From positions 1 through 46,442 of the forward strand of contig JABWCK010000002.1 in assembly GCA_013360305.1 (NCBI GenBank): a DNA stretch of 46,442 nucleotides, read 5' to 3'. Positions 17,534 through 26,222 of this stretch are shown here, piece after piece. Numbering within the stretch: the stretch's first letter is position 1; the number at the start of each line of letters is the position of its first letter. A model generated the notes under the pieces. It saw only the letters and a list, made by a program, of their open reading frames with translations. It did no database searches and had not been told where the DNA came from. The translations under genes were made by a program, and so were the position numbers. This DNA comes from Microcaldota archaeon. GTDB lineage: Archaea; Micrarchaeota; Micrarchaeia; Norongarragalinales; Norongarragalinaceae.

Positions 17534-18610
17534 TTATTTCACAATGATTTCTTTCTTTATTTCATCAAAGCGAGCTTCCTTAGCGTTGCCGTTAGAATCA
17601 ATCAAGTGTCCTTGGTTTAAGTATTTTGGTCCTTCGCCTACTTTGCAAACCATTGTTTTAGTAACTCCTTCAATTCTGCTTAATAGTTTGACTACTTCTT
17701 CTACTTGGTCTGCGGTAGTATAAACGTGAGCGTTTGGACCAGCGTCAAAAGTATAAGCTGCCTTAATGCTTCCTTTAGATGCGTTGAATTCTTGAACTGC
17801 GTACATTATTTCTTTTGAATAATCATTCAAGTAAGTGATCGAGGGCCAAGTGTCAAGCATTACTGCGTGCATGTTTGACGACTCGCGCATTGTTAACTCT
17901 CCAAATTTAGCGAAATCTTTAGCTAGTACTGCTTTCTTCATTTCTTCAATTAACTTTGGCACGTACTGCAATCTAGCTGGATACAATACGCTAGTGGCAA
18001 TGGTTTGCTTCATTCCTGCTCTTGATGATACTTTCTTTTTTCCAGCATCAACTACTGCAATAACGTTTCTCAATTCTGGCCAGTGTGATGCAGGCGCAAT
18101 TTGAACGGCTATGCTATCGCTTCCATCTGTTTTTGAACCCATTTTCCATTCTACGAAACCACCGTCAACACTTCTACAAGCAGAACCGCTTCCTAGCCTT
18201 GCTAGTATGGATAATTCTGAAGGACTTAAGTTTAATCCAGCAGCTTTTGAAGCAGCGCAAGCTAATGCTGCTAGTCCTGCCGCGCTTGAAGCGAATCCTG
18301 CAGCAGTCGGGAAGCAATTAAGCGAAACGATTTTAGCCTTGGTTGTTATTCCTGCTTTTTTTCTTATGACGTCTATTTGTTGCAATCTTTCAGCAGTTTC
18401 TTTATCGGTTAAATCCATTTTCTTTCCATTCAACCAAAACTCATCTTCTTTAAACGATGAATCAAAAGCAACACTTGTTCGAGTTCTTAGTTGTTCATCC
18501 ATAGTAAAACTCAAGCTCGAATTAGTAGGCAAGATTAGCTTATCGTCTCTTTTTCCCCAATACTTTACTACCGCAATGTTAGCAGTCGCTTCACAAGTAA
18601 CAATATTCAT
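17534..18610 (-). CDS. mvaD: Diphosphomevalonate decarboxylase
   Basis: TANIAVVKYWGKRDDKLILPTNSSLSFTMD; GFASSAAGLAALACAA; AAYTFDAGPNAHVYT. Confidence 0.93.
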   Translation of the reverse strand: MNIVTCEATANIAVVKYWGKRDDKLILPTNSSLSFTMDEQLRTRTSVAFDSSFKEDEFWLNGKKMDLTDKETAERLQQIDVIRKKAGITTKAKIVSLNCFPTAAGFASSAAGLAALACAASKAAGLNLSPSELSILARLGSGSACRSVDGGFVEWKMGSKTDGSDSIAVQIAPASHWPELRNVIAVVDAGKKKVSSRAGMKQTIATSVLYPARLQYVPKLIEEMKKAVLAKDFAKFGELTMRESSNMHAVMLDTWPSITYLNDYSKEIMYAVQEFNASKGSIKAAYTFDAGPNAHVYTTADQVEEVVKLLSRIEGVTKTMVCKVGEGPKYLNQGHLIDSNGNAKEARFDEIKKEIIVK

Positions 18611-18697
18611 TCATTTCACCATTTGAGTATATTATCGTTTTATGTTCCAAAACTAAGTGGAAGTTATAATATTAAAACTAAAACATAAATTGTTATT

Positions 18698-19666
18698 ATG
18701 GAAATAACTGCTTCTGCTCCTACTAAAATCATTATTACTGGTGAGCATGCAGTCGTTCATGGTTGTACGGGATTAGCAGTCCCTTTAGATTCTAGAAACA
18801 GCGTTACGATAAAAACTATTTCTTCTCGTAAAGTGGTTTTGCCTCCAAATTCAAAAAAACAATTAAGAGATGCTTTTAACTCAGTTTTTTCTTTAGTTAA
18901 TCCTTCAAGTGGCGTAAAAGTTACTTTGGGTTACAGCGGAATGCCTAAGGGTACGGGTAATAGTGCTAGTATTGGAGCAGCTTTTGCTTTAGCTTTGTAT
19001 CATTTAGATGGACGTACTCCCAGCAAACAAGAACTTTTTGATGCAACACAAGAATTTGAAAAAGTTTTCCATGTAGCTCCTTCGGGAATAGATGCTCGTA
19101 CTGTTTTAGGAAATTCTTCCTTAACAATGAAAAAACAATGGAAGAAAGGCCAAGTTGTTTTTAATTTTAAAGAAAAAAAACTAGTGCTACCACGCTCTAT
19201 AGTGTTACTTATTGTAGAAAGCAAGTTGAAAGAAACTCCATTAACTACAGGAGAATTAGTAACTTTATTCTCCAAAACGTTAGTAGGCAAGCATCCTAAT
19301 GACGTAAATCCTGTTGAGCGAAAGTTTATCGTTGATTTGTTCGAGCCAATAACTAAAGATATTATTGGAGAATTAAAACAAAACGGAAACTCTGCAAAAC
19401 TAGGCAAGTTATTTTTAGAAAATCATTTTCTACTACAAAAAAGTGGAGTAATACCTGATAGTATGGATCAAACAATTCGCGATTTAGTTGCTAGTGGTTG
19501 TTTAGGTGCTAAAGGCACAGGCGCATGTGGCCCCGGTGGCGTAGTGATTGCGTTATCTAAAGAAAAAGAAGTAGAAAAAATAAAGAAAAAATTAGGCTCT
19601 AAATATAATATCAAAGTTGCTTCATTTGCTTCTGAAGGACCAAGAATAGAAAAAGTAGTAAAATAA
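18698..19666 (+). CDS. mvk: Mevalonate kinase (divergent)
   Basis: ASAPTKIIITGEHAVVHG; GMPKGTGNSASIGAAFALAL; SGIDARTVLGN; KGTGACGPGGVVIAL. Confidence 0.85.
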   Translation: MEITASAPTKIIITGEHAVVHGCTGLAVPLDSRNSVTIKTISSRKVVLPPNSKKQLRDAFNSVFSLVNPSSGVKVTLGYSGMPKGTGNSASIGAAFALALYHLDGRTPSKQELFDATQEFEKVFHVAPSGIDARTVLGNSSLTMKKQWKKGQVVFNFKEKKLVLPRSIVLLIVESKLKETPLTTGELVTLFSKTLVGKHPNDVNPVERKFIVDLFEPITKDIIGELKQNGNSAKLGKLFLENHFLLQKSGVIPDSMDQTIRDLVASGCLGAKGTGACGPGGVVIALSKEKEVEKIKKKLGSKYNIKVASFASEGPRIEKVVK

Positions 19667-19669
19667 TTA
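19626..19669 (+). repeat. 44-bp direct repeat, copy A (3' end of mvk)
   Basis: 42/44 identical to 21792-21835; first 32 nt exact. Confidence 0.95.
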
Positions 19670-19685
19670 GTGGGCAATGGCGAGA

Positions 19686-20225
19686 TCAGAACTTTTTTCG
19701 ACCACTTTGCCCTTTTAGTTCTGAAATTATTTTCTTAACATCATAATCTGCTTCTTTTTCTAGTTTTTTAAATTGTTTTGAAGCAATCAAGTTTTCCTCA
19801 ACTCTGATCCCAACACTCTTTCCCGTTTCCTTGTCTTTAATTGCGTAAACCGCGAAATTCTCGTCCATAATCATGCTCTTAAAATTAGAGTTATTTATAA
19901 AACCCATTCTAAAGTTGGGTAGTGATAAGTATTTTTCCCATAGTTGAAGTGTTTTTTCTAAAGTTTTTTTATCCATTGTTAAAAGCATTTGTTTAGTTTC
20001 GGGCAAAGACGATAAATAAACTGTTTTTAGTCCTGAAAATATTTTGTTCATTGCTTTGTGAGTATATTTTTTTCTCCATAGTCCTTTTTGTTCTTGAAAA
20101 ATTAACAAAGTAGGTGTTTTTGCTGCTACATAAAATTCATTTGCGTTTGCAACCATTCGAGTCGCAGCTTTGTAGTACACGTCAGGACTAATTTCTTGTT
20201 GTAAATTAGAATAGGTAGTCTTCAT
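19686..20225 (-). CDS. TrmB-like sensor-domain protein lacking an HTH
   Basis: NEFYVAAKTPTLLIFQEQKGLWRKKYTHKAMNKI resembles the C-terminal half of ORF 20872-21726 (STIRLASKTPAIILSKETELTPLRKTYVENLL). Confidence 0.5.
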   Translation of the reverse strand: MKTTYSNLQQEISPDVYYKAATRMVANANEFYVAAKTPTLLIFQEQKGLWRKKYTHKAMNKIFSGLKTVYLSSLPETKQMLLTMDKKTLEKTLQLWEKYLSLPNFRMGFINNSNFKSMIMDENFAVYAIKDKETGKSVGIRVEENLIASKQFKKLEKEADYDVKKIISELKGQSGRKKF

Positions 20226-20280
20226 TATACTTCATATCTTTTTTTATACAAAATGATTTCTGTTTATTTTTAATATTTTT

Positions 20281-20847
20281 TTATTTATTTAAAGTTTTAA
20301 GATAATGCATTAGAATGACTCTGGCAGCAGGCGTAAATTTTTCTTTCTTTAATAATTCGGATATTTCTTGTGTTGAATAATGAGTCGTTCCTTTTGGGTT
20401 TACTTCTTTTTCATTTATTTTAAAACTACCTTCGTATTCGGCAATAAGTGGAAGGTATAGTCTGTGGGGGTTGTCACTGTCAATTTCTCTTGGTATTTTC
20501 CACAAAACTTTTAGTTTTTTAATTGATTGTCTTTCGATTCCTAATTCCTCTATTGCTTCTCTTATTGCAGCACCCTTGATGAATTCTGATACTGCAAAAG
20601 GGCCTTTAGTCGCCTGTAATCCCCCGGACGCACTTGTTGTATAAAAATTAGGATAATCATTTTTACTTGCTGCTCTTTGTTGAAGTAATATTCTACCTTC
20701 TCCGTCTTTTAGAAGGAGCATGACGAATACGTGTGGTTGCTTGGTGGTGTTTGCTTCTTTTCTAGTTATTTTTCTCCCAGTAATGTATGGTCCAAAAAAG
20801 GGTAAATTAATTGTCTTATGATATTTGTTTACTAGTTCCTCCGGCAT
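20281..20847 (-). CDS. Nudix hydrolase-family protein, IDI1-like layout
   Basis: Nudix box GPFAVSEFIKGAAIREAIEELGI matches Gx5Ex7REUxEExGU; RILLQQRAASKNDYPNFYTTSASGG. Confidence 0.88.
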   Translation of the reverse strand: MPEELVNKYHKTINLPFFGPYITGRKITRKEANTTKQPHVFVMLLLKDGEGRILLQQRAASKNDYPNFYTTSASGGLQATKGPFAVSEFIKGAAIREAIEELGIERQSIKKLKVLWKIPREIDSDNPHRLYLPLIAEYEGSFKINEKEVNPKGTTHYSTQEISELLKKEKFTPAARVILMHYLKTLNK

Positions 20848-20871
20848 ATATTATAGTTTAATTCTAGTTCT

Positions 20872-21726
20872 TTAAATTCTGTTTGCTGGGTTTAATTCGT
20901 TTTCAATCTCGTCTATGAATTCTTTGCACTCGTTAGCATTTACGAAAATATTATCGTAAATATTTGATATTTCTTTAGTATCTAGACTACTCATATGAAG
21001 AATTCCTACTAAATCCGTGTGGCTCGGTGAAGCAAAACCTATCATACAATCTTTGCTTCCGATAACTAGTGTCGTTACTGTGTGTAACGGTGCGTGTCTT
21101 AATCGCAACCCCGTTATTTTTGAAAGTTTTTTTAGGGTGTTTATTGCTTTCTTATCTTTCTCGGCTAGTATTTTTTTTCTTGTCAAATCGGTAGAAAATA
21201 AATACTTTGCTTTAAGAACACCTTTTGTAGTGAGTTTCAACAGGTTTTCTACATATGTCTTCCGAAGTGGAGTAAGTTCTGTTTCTTTTGACAAGATTAT
21301 TGCAGGCGTTTTACTGGCGAGTCTAATAGTTGATTCTTTGAGAACAAGTTGATTTAATATTAGATAAAAATCATCAGGGCTGGTATAGATTCTTATGTTT
21401 GCTGTCTTCGTATTACGCGTGGTTAGTCCTTTTTTAGTCTCGGAGTAAGCGTTTTTAGTAATTCTTCCAAACCTTTCGATTTCTTTAAGCCAATTTAAGT
21501 TCAATTCGTATTTGTTATTTTTAGTTGTTGAGATTATACTTAAGTCTACTAGTTGTTTTACTACTTTGTGGACGCCTTGATAACTTATATTGTAGTTTAG
21601 ATCGTTCTTAATTTTGTTATAAACCTGTTTTGTAGAAAGAGGCCATTCTGCACTAAGAACAGTTACGACTAATTGTTTACAATCACTTTCCTTTGTTCCA
21701 AACAACGATGGTTTTTTAGAATTCAT
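20872..21726 (-). CDS. Winged-helix transcriptional regulator with TrmB-like sensor domain
   Basis: N-terminal VTVLSAEWPLSTKQVYNKIKNDLNYNISYQGVHKVVKQLVDLSII wHTH. Confidence 0.75.
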   Translation of the reverse strand: MNSKKPSLFGTKESDCKQLVVTVLSAEWPLSTKQVYNKIKNDLNYNISYQGVHKVVKQLVDLSIISTTKNNKYELNLNWLKEIERFGRITKNAYSETKKGLTTRNTKTANIRIYTSPDDFYLILNQLVLKESTIRLASKTPAIILSKETELTPLRKTYVENLLKLTTKGVLKAKYLFSTDLTRKKILAEKDKKAINTLKKLSKITGLRLRHAPLHTVTTLVIGSKDCMIGFASPSHTDLVGILHMSSLDTKEISNIYDNIFVNANECKEFIDEIENELNPANRI

Positions 21727-21791
21727 TTAGGTAACTACTAGCGTTTTAAAGTTATAAAAAATATTTGTTGTGTTGTAAAAACAATTTTTTC

Positions 21792-21835
21792 TTGCTTCTG
21801 AAGGACCAAGAATAGAAAAAGTACAAAAATAATTA
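21792..21835 (+). repeat. 44-bp direct repeat, copy B (orphan fragment of mvk 3' end, ASEGPRIEKVQK*)
   Basis: Matches 19626-19669; last 3 nt are the hmgA stop codon on the minus strand. Confidence 0.95.
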
Positions 21836-23101
21836 TTTCATCAATTCTTTTGCTCGTTCGAGTTTGACGTTTTTTTCTTCGTACATTTTTTCAGCGATTT
21901 TTCTTATTTGTTCTCCTTTTGCTCCAGCCATTACTGCAATATTGTTAGCATGCAAACGCATGTGGCCCCGGTTGATTCCTTCTGTTGACAAAGCACGAAC
22001 TGCAGCAAAGTTTTGAGCTAGTCCAACACAAGCAATTATTTCCGCCAATTCCTTAGCAGTCTTTACTCCTAGTAATTTAAGACTCATTTGTGCGAGGGGG
22101 TGTGTTTTTGTTGCTCCGCCGACTATTCCCAACGCCAAAGGCAACTCAATCTCCCCAACCAAATCCCCATTCTTATTCTTGTAATATTTAGTCAAAGGCT
22201 TGTATCTACCTGTTAGCGAAGCGAAAGCGTGTGCTCCTGCTTCGATAGCGCGAAAATCGTTTCCTGTAGCTATAACTACTGCGTCTATTCCGTTCATTAT
22301 TCCCTTGTTGTGAGTCACCGCTCTATATGGATCGGCTTCAGCGAAAGCATAACAATCCAAAAACCGCTCAATAATTTCTTCTCCAGTAAATTCTCCTTTA
22401 AACGATTTTTCCAAATTGTCCTTAGTCCATACTGCCTTAGCTCTAGCTAACCGCTTTACAGCTAGGTTTGATAGAATGCGTAATCGAGCTTCTCCTCCGG
22501 TTAATTCTTCTAACAAGGGAGCGAGTTTTTCGCACATTGAGTTTACTGTGTTGGCTCCCATTGCGTCTTGAACGTTTACTTCCAAGTAAACGCAAACGCA
22601 TTCGCCGCGAGTGGTTTGAATTATTTTTGCTTCAAAGTTTTTTGCCCCGCCGCCTTGCTTGAAAATAGTCGAAGAAGGATCATTTATAGAGTCAATTAGT
22701 TTTTTTTTACTAGCTTCAATCGCTTTTATTGCTTTCTTAGCGTCTGGAACGTTGACTAGTTGCACTTGCCCAATCATTATTGGTTCATCAGTTGACGCAG
22801 TGAATCCCTGAGGCAGAGTGATTTCGGCTGCTTTGCTTGCGGCTGCAACAACCGATGGTTCTTCTATGACGAAAGGAATCAATCTTTCGATTCCGTTGAT
22901 TTTGAAGTTAGTTGCAATGCCTAGTGGTAACTGAAAGGTTCCAATCGCGTTTTCGATCATGTTGTTAGCGGTTTCGAAGCTCAACGCGTTTTCTAACAAA
23001 GTAAATTCTTCTTTGGTAAGGTGAGTGTTTTTTTTCAAGAAGTCGATTTTTTCTTGCAAGGATTTTTTATGGAATTCGTTCCATTTTATTTGTGAAGTCA
23101 T
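21833..23101 (-). CDS. hmgA: HMG-CoA reductase, class II-like
   Basis: VIEEPSVVAAASKAAE; DAMGANTVNSMCE; TGGEARLRILSNLA; THNKGIMNGIDAVVIATGNDFRAIEAGAHAFAS; HMRLHANNIA. Confidence 0.95.
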   Translation of the reverse strand: MTSQIKWNEFHKKSLQEKIDFLKKNTHLTKEEFTLLENALSFETANNMIENAIGTFQLPLGIATNFKINGIERLIPFVIEEPSVVAAASKAAEITLPQGFTASTDEPIMIGQVQLVNVPDAKKAIKAIEASKKKLIDSINDPSSTIFKQGGGAKNFEAKIIQTTRGECVCVYLEVNVQDAMGANTVNSMCEKLAPLLEELTGGEARLRILSNLAVKRLARAKAVWTKDNLEKSFKGEFTGEEIIERFLDCYAFAEADPYRAVTHNKGIMNGIDAVVIATGNDFRAIEAGAHAFASLTGRYKPLTKYYKNKNGDLVGEIELPLALGIVGGATKTHPLAQMSLKLLGVKTAKELAEIIACVGLAQNFAAVRALSTEGINRGHMRLHANNIAVMAGAKGEQIRKIAEKMYEEKNVKLERAKELMK

Positions 23102-23235
23102 TATTCTACTTGACCGCGTTGAATTAATTAACGCTTTCTTTTCGTTGAATAGCGAACTGGGTTAGGCTTTTTAACGATTCTATTGATAGTCTTCTTGTAT
23201 TTTTTTTCCCACTAGATTAGAGTTTGATTGAAAAA

Positions 23236-24279
23236 ATGGCTGGCATTATTGGTTACGGCGTGTTTATTCCTCGCTTTAGGATTAAAGTTGAAGAAATAGC
23301 TAGAGTATGGGGTAAGGACGCTGCTCGTGTTTCAAGCGGTTTAGGCATTAAGGAAAAAGCAGTCGCTGCTTTTGATGAAGACTCGGCGACTATTGCTGTC
23401 GAAGCGTCTAGGAACGCTATAGAGTCGTCTGGAGTTAATCCGGATGACATTGGTGCAGTATTCGTAGGCAGCGAGTCAAAACCGTATGCTGTAAAACCAA
23501 CTGCTACGATTGTTGGCGACGCTGTCGGAGCGAGTCCTGTAATGACTGCTGCTGACTTCGAGTTCGCTTGCAAGGCTGGAACTACGGGTATTCAAACTTG
23601 TATGGGTATGGTTGATTCTGGAATGATTAAAGTCGGTTTAGCTGTAGGTTCCGACACCGCTCAAGGTCGACCGAATGATGCTTTAGAGTTTTCTGCTGGT
23701 AGTGGCGGAGCTGCTTTCTTGATTGGTAATGACAAGCCGATTGCTTTAATTGAAGACACTTATTCTTTCACGACTGATACTCCTGATTTTTGGAGGCGAC
23801 AACACGCTGAATTTCCTCGCCATGCGGGTAGATTTACAGCTGAACCTGCTTATTTTAGGCACGTGTTAAGCGCAGCTGAAGGATTGTTGAAAAAAATAGG
23901 CAAGAAGGCGAATGATTTTGATCACGTTGTTTTTCACCAGCCTAATGGAAAGTTTCCTCAAGCAGCGGCTAAGAAGTTAGGCGTTGATGCTGAAAAAATA
24001 AAGACTGGATTGCTTACTCCAATGATTGGTAATACTTATTCCGGAGCAGCCATGGTTGGTTTGGCTGCAGTATTAGACGTAGCTAAACCAAACGATGAAG
24101 TTTTAGTAGTATCGTATGGTTCTGGTGCAGGCAGTGATGCTTTCTCGATTAAAGTAACTAAGGAAATCGAGAAGAAACGCAGTAAACCAAGCGTTCAAGA
24201 ATTAGTTGCAGAAAAAGAATACATTGATTACGCGTTGTACGTAAAACACAGACAAAAATTGAAGGCTTTGGGCGATTGA
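23236..24279 (+). CDS. Hydroxymethylglutaryl-CoA synthase (archaeal type)
   Basis: [66 protein letters not shown]; start trimmed to ATG 23236. Confidence 0.95.
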   Translation: MAGIIGYGVFIPRFRIKVEEIARVWGKDAARVSSGLGIKEKAVAAFDEDSATIAVEASRNAIESSGVNPDDIGAVFVGSESKPYAVKPTATIVGDAVGASPVMTAADFEFACKAGTTGIQTCMGMVDSGMIKVGLAVGSDTAQGRPNDALEFSAGSGGAAFLIGNDKPIALIEDTYSFTTDTPDFWRRQHAEFPRHAGRFTAEPAYFRHVLSAAEGLLKKIGKKANDFDHVVFHQPNGKFPQAAAKKLGVDAEKIKTGLLTPMIGNTYSGAAMVGLAAVLDVAKPNDEVLVVSYGSGAGSDAFSIKVTKEIEKKRSKPSVQELVAEKEYIDYALYVKHRQKLKALGD

Positions 24280-24280
24280 T

Positions 24281-25441
24281 ATGAGAAAAGTTTCTATTAT
24301 TGGCGGCGGATTAACGCATTTCGGAGAACACTGGGAAATTAGTTTCAGGGAAATGGTTGCTGAAGCAGGAGCGAAAGCGTTACACGATTCAAAAATTGAA
24401 GGAAAAGACATTCAAGCTATTTACGGCGGTTGCATGGCGTCAGGCCGATTGCTTGGCCAAGAACACGTTGGTGCTTTAATCGCAGACCAATTAGGATTAA
24501 ATCCTCTTCCATCGACTCGCTGTGAAGCAGCTTGTGCTTCGGGAGGCGTTGCGTTACGTCAAGGAATTCAAGCTATTGCTTCAGGAATGTATGACGTAGT
24601 CGCTGTTGGTGGAGTAGAGAAAATGACTGAAGTCAGCGTTGAAGAAGCTTCACTAGCATTAGGCGGAGCAGGAGACCAGGAGTGGGAATTGTTTAACGGC
24701 GCTACTTTTCCAGCTTTATACGCTTTAATGGCTAAGAGACACATGCTTGAATACGGCACTACCGAAGAACAACTAGCTTTATGCGCTGTCAAGAATCACG
24801 CTAATGCAGTGCATAACGAGTACGCGCAATTTAGGAGTCCTATTACTTTAGAGCAAGCAATGAATGCTTCAGTTATTGCTTCGCCTTTAAAATTATTCGA
24901 TTGCTCTCCAATTAGTGACGGGGCGGCTGTGGTTATTCTAGCTGCTAGCGATGTGGCTAAAAAATTCGTTGACGAACCAGTTGAAGTAATAGCTTCAGCT
25001 CAAGCAAGCGATTCGCTAGCTTTAACGGGTCGCGAGACGCTTACTTCGTTGAAGGCTACTCAAATAGCTGCTAAAGACGCGTTCAAGCAAGCTAAGATTA
25101 CGCCTAAAGACGTTGACTTGGCTGAAGTTCATGATTGTTTTACTATAGCTGAAATACTCGCGATAGAAGACTTAGGCTTTTTCCCTAAAGGAAAAGGCGG
25201 AAAAGCAACTGAGGATGGAGAAACTGCTTTGAATTCAACTGTTTCAGTTAATACTTCAGGCGGTTTGAAAGCATGCGGTCACCCGGTTGGAGCTACTGGC
25301 GTAAAACAAGCAGTAGAATGCTTGTGGCAGCTTCAAGGAAAAGCAGGCCAACGCCAAGTAAAAGACGCTGAATACGCTTTAAGCCACAACGTTGGAGGAA
25401 GCGGAGCTACTGCCGTAGTTCACATTTACAAAAAACTTTGA
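24281..25441 (+). CDS. Acetyl-CoA acetyltransferase (thiolase)
   Basis: STRCEAACASGGVALRQGIQAI; EVHDCFTIAEILAIEDLG; GGLKACGHPVGATG. Confidence 0.95.
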   Translation: MRKVSIIGGGLTHFGEHWEISFREMVAEAGAKALHDSKIEGKDIQAIYGGCMASGRLLGQEHVGALIADQLGLNPLPSTRCEAACASGGVALRQGIQAIASGMYDVVAVGGVEKMTEVSVEEASLALGGAGDQEWELFNGATFPALYALMAKRHMLEYGTTEEQLALCAVKNHANAVHNEYAQFRSPITLEQAMNASVIASPLKLFDCSPISDGAAVVILAASDVAKKFVDEPVEVIASAQASDSLALTGRETLTSLKATQIAAKDAFKQAKITPKDVDLAEVHDCFTIAEILAIEDLGFFPKGKGGKATEDGETALNSTVSVNTSGGLKACGHPVGATGVKQAVECLWQLQGKAGQRQVKDAEYALSHNVGGSGATAVVHIYKKL

Positions 25442-25462
25442 GAAAACGAACGTGATAAAAAA

Positions 25463-25864
25463 ATGAGAGACGCTTTGCCTTTGATTTGGAGAAAAATTCC
25501 CGAGCGATACACTTTGCTAGGTAGCCATTGTAATAATTGCAAGACTGATTACTTTCCTCAAAGAACTATTTGCCCCCACTGTAGAAGCAAAGGCAAGTTA
25601 GTTGATAAGCAAATGCCTAGGGAGGGAAAGGTTTACTCGTTTACTGAAGTTCACTCTGGCCCTGCGGGTTTTCAGCACGAAACGCCTTACTTCTTGGCAA
25701 TTATTGAATTGCCTAACAAAGTTAAAGTATTAAGCCAATTAGTTGATTCTAGTAAAGATAAAGTGAAAGTAGGCGCTCCAGTAAAAATGGTTTTCCGCAG
25801 GATATTCGCTGACGGAGCTGAAGGCGTCATTGCTTACGGGTTCAAGTTCAAAGTAGTAAACTAA
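25463..25864 (+). CDS. DUF35 OB-fold/zinc-ribbon protein (thiolase-HMGCS bridging subunit)
   Basis: GSHCNNCKTDYFPQRTICPHCRSKGKL zinc ribbon; follows HMGCS and thiolase. Confidence 0.93.
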   Translation: MRDALPLIWRKIPERYTLLGSHCNNCKTDYFPQRTICPHCRSKGKLVDKQMPREGKVYSFTEVHSGPAGFQHETPYFLAIIELPNKVKVLSQLVDSSKDKVKVGAPVKMVFRRIFADGAEGVIAYGFKFKVVN

Positions 25865-25898
25865 TTGTTTTAACTATTTCCTTCTTCTTTGTTTTCAA

Positions 25899-26222
25899 GT
25901 GATTGAACACTCTGTAGACGCTCAAAACTTAAAGTTTTACTTAGACCAACCAGTTTTTTCTGGTTTAGTTTCTAAAGGCTTTAAAGTAATTGATGTTTAT
26001 TCCCACTCGCTCAAGTCGTTGGGTTTAGTGGAGAATTTTTATTCAGTTACTTTAACGTATCCTGATTATTCTTCAAAACAAGAATTAGCAAAATTATTTC
26101 ACGTCTTCACTAAAAGCGAAATCGCTGATTTTCCAATCGACCGGCCTAGACCTAGAGTTGGACAATTAGTAATAAAACTTCCCTTCGAAGGAGTTCAAAT
26201 CAAGTCTTTTTCAGTCAAGTAA
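25899..26222 (+). CDS. Hypothetical protein
   Basis: ORF 107 aa, GTG start; convergent 28-nt overlap with the next gene. Confidence 0.45.
   Translation: MIEHSVDAQNLKFYLDQPVFSGLVSKGFKVIDVYSHSLKSLGLVENFYSVTLTYPDYSSKQELAKLFHVFTKSEIADFPIDRPRPRVGQLVIKLPFEGVQIKSFSVK

Noticed and set aside
17457-18626. Plus-strand ORFs including a 171-aa one at 18111-18626
   Set aside because: Antisense to PMK/MVD coding regions, whose catalytic motifs are unambiguous.
18638-18688. 8-bp inverted repeat TTTATGTT/AACATAAA between divergent mvaD and mvk
   Set aside because: Short and AT-rich; easily expected by chance in an archaeal promoter region without more copies.
20281-20847. Annotating the Nudix protein as type I IPP isomerase
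   Set aside because: The expected catalytic Cys and the later Glu motif are not present; a type II isomerase already exists at 13908-14918.
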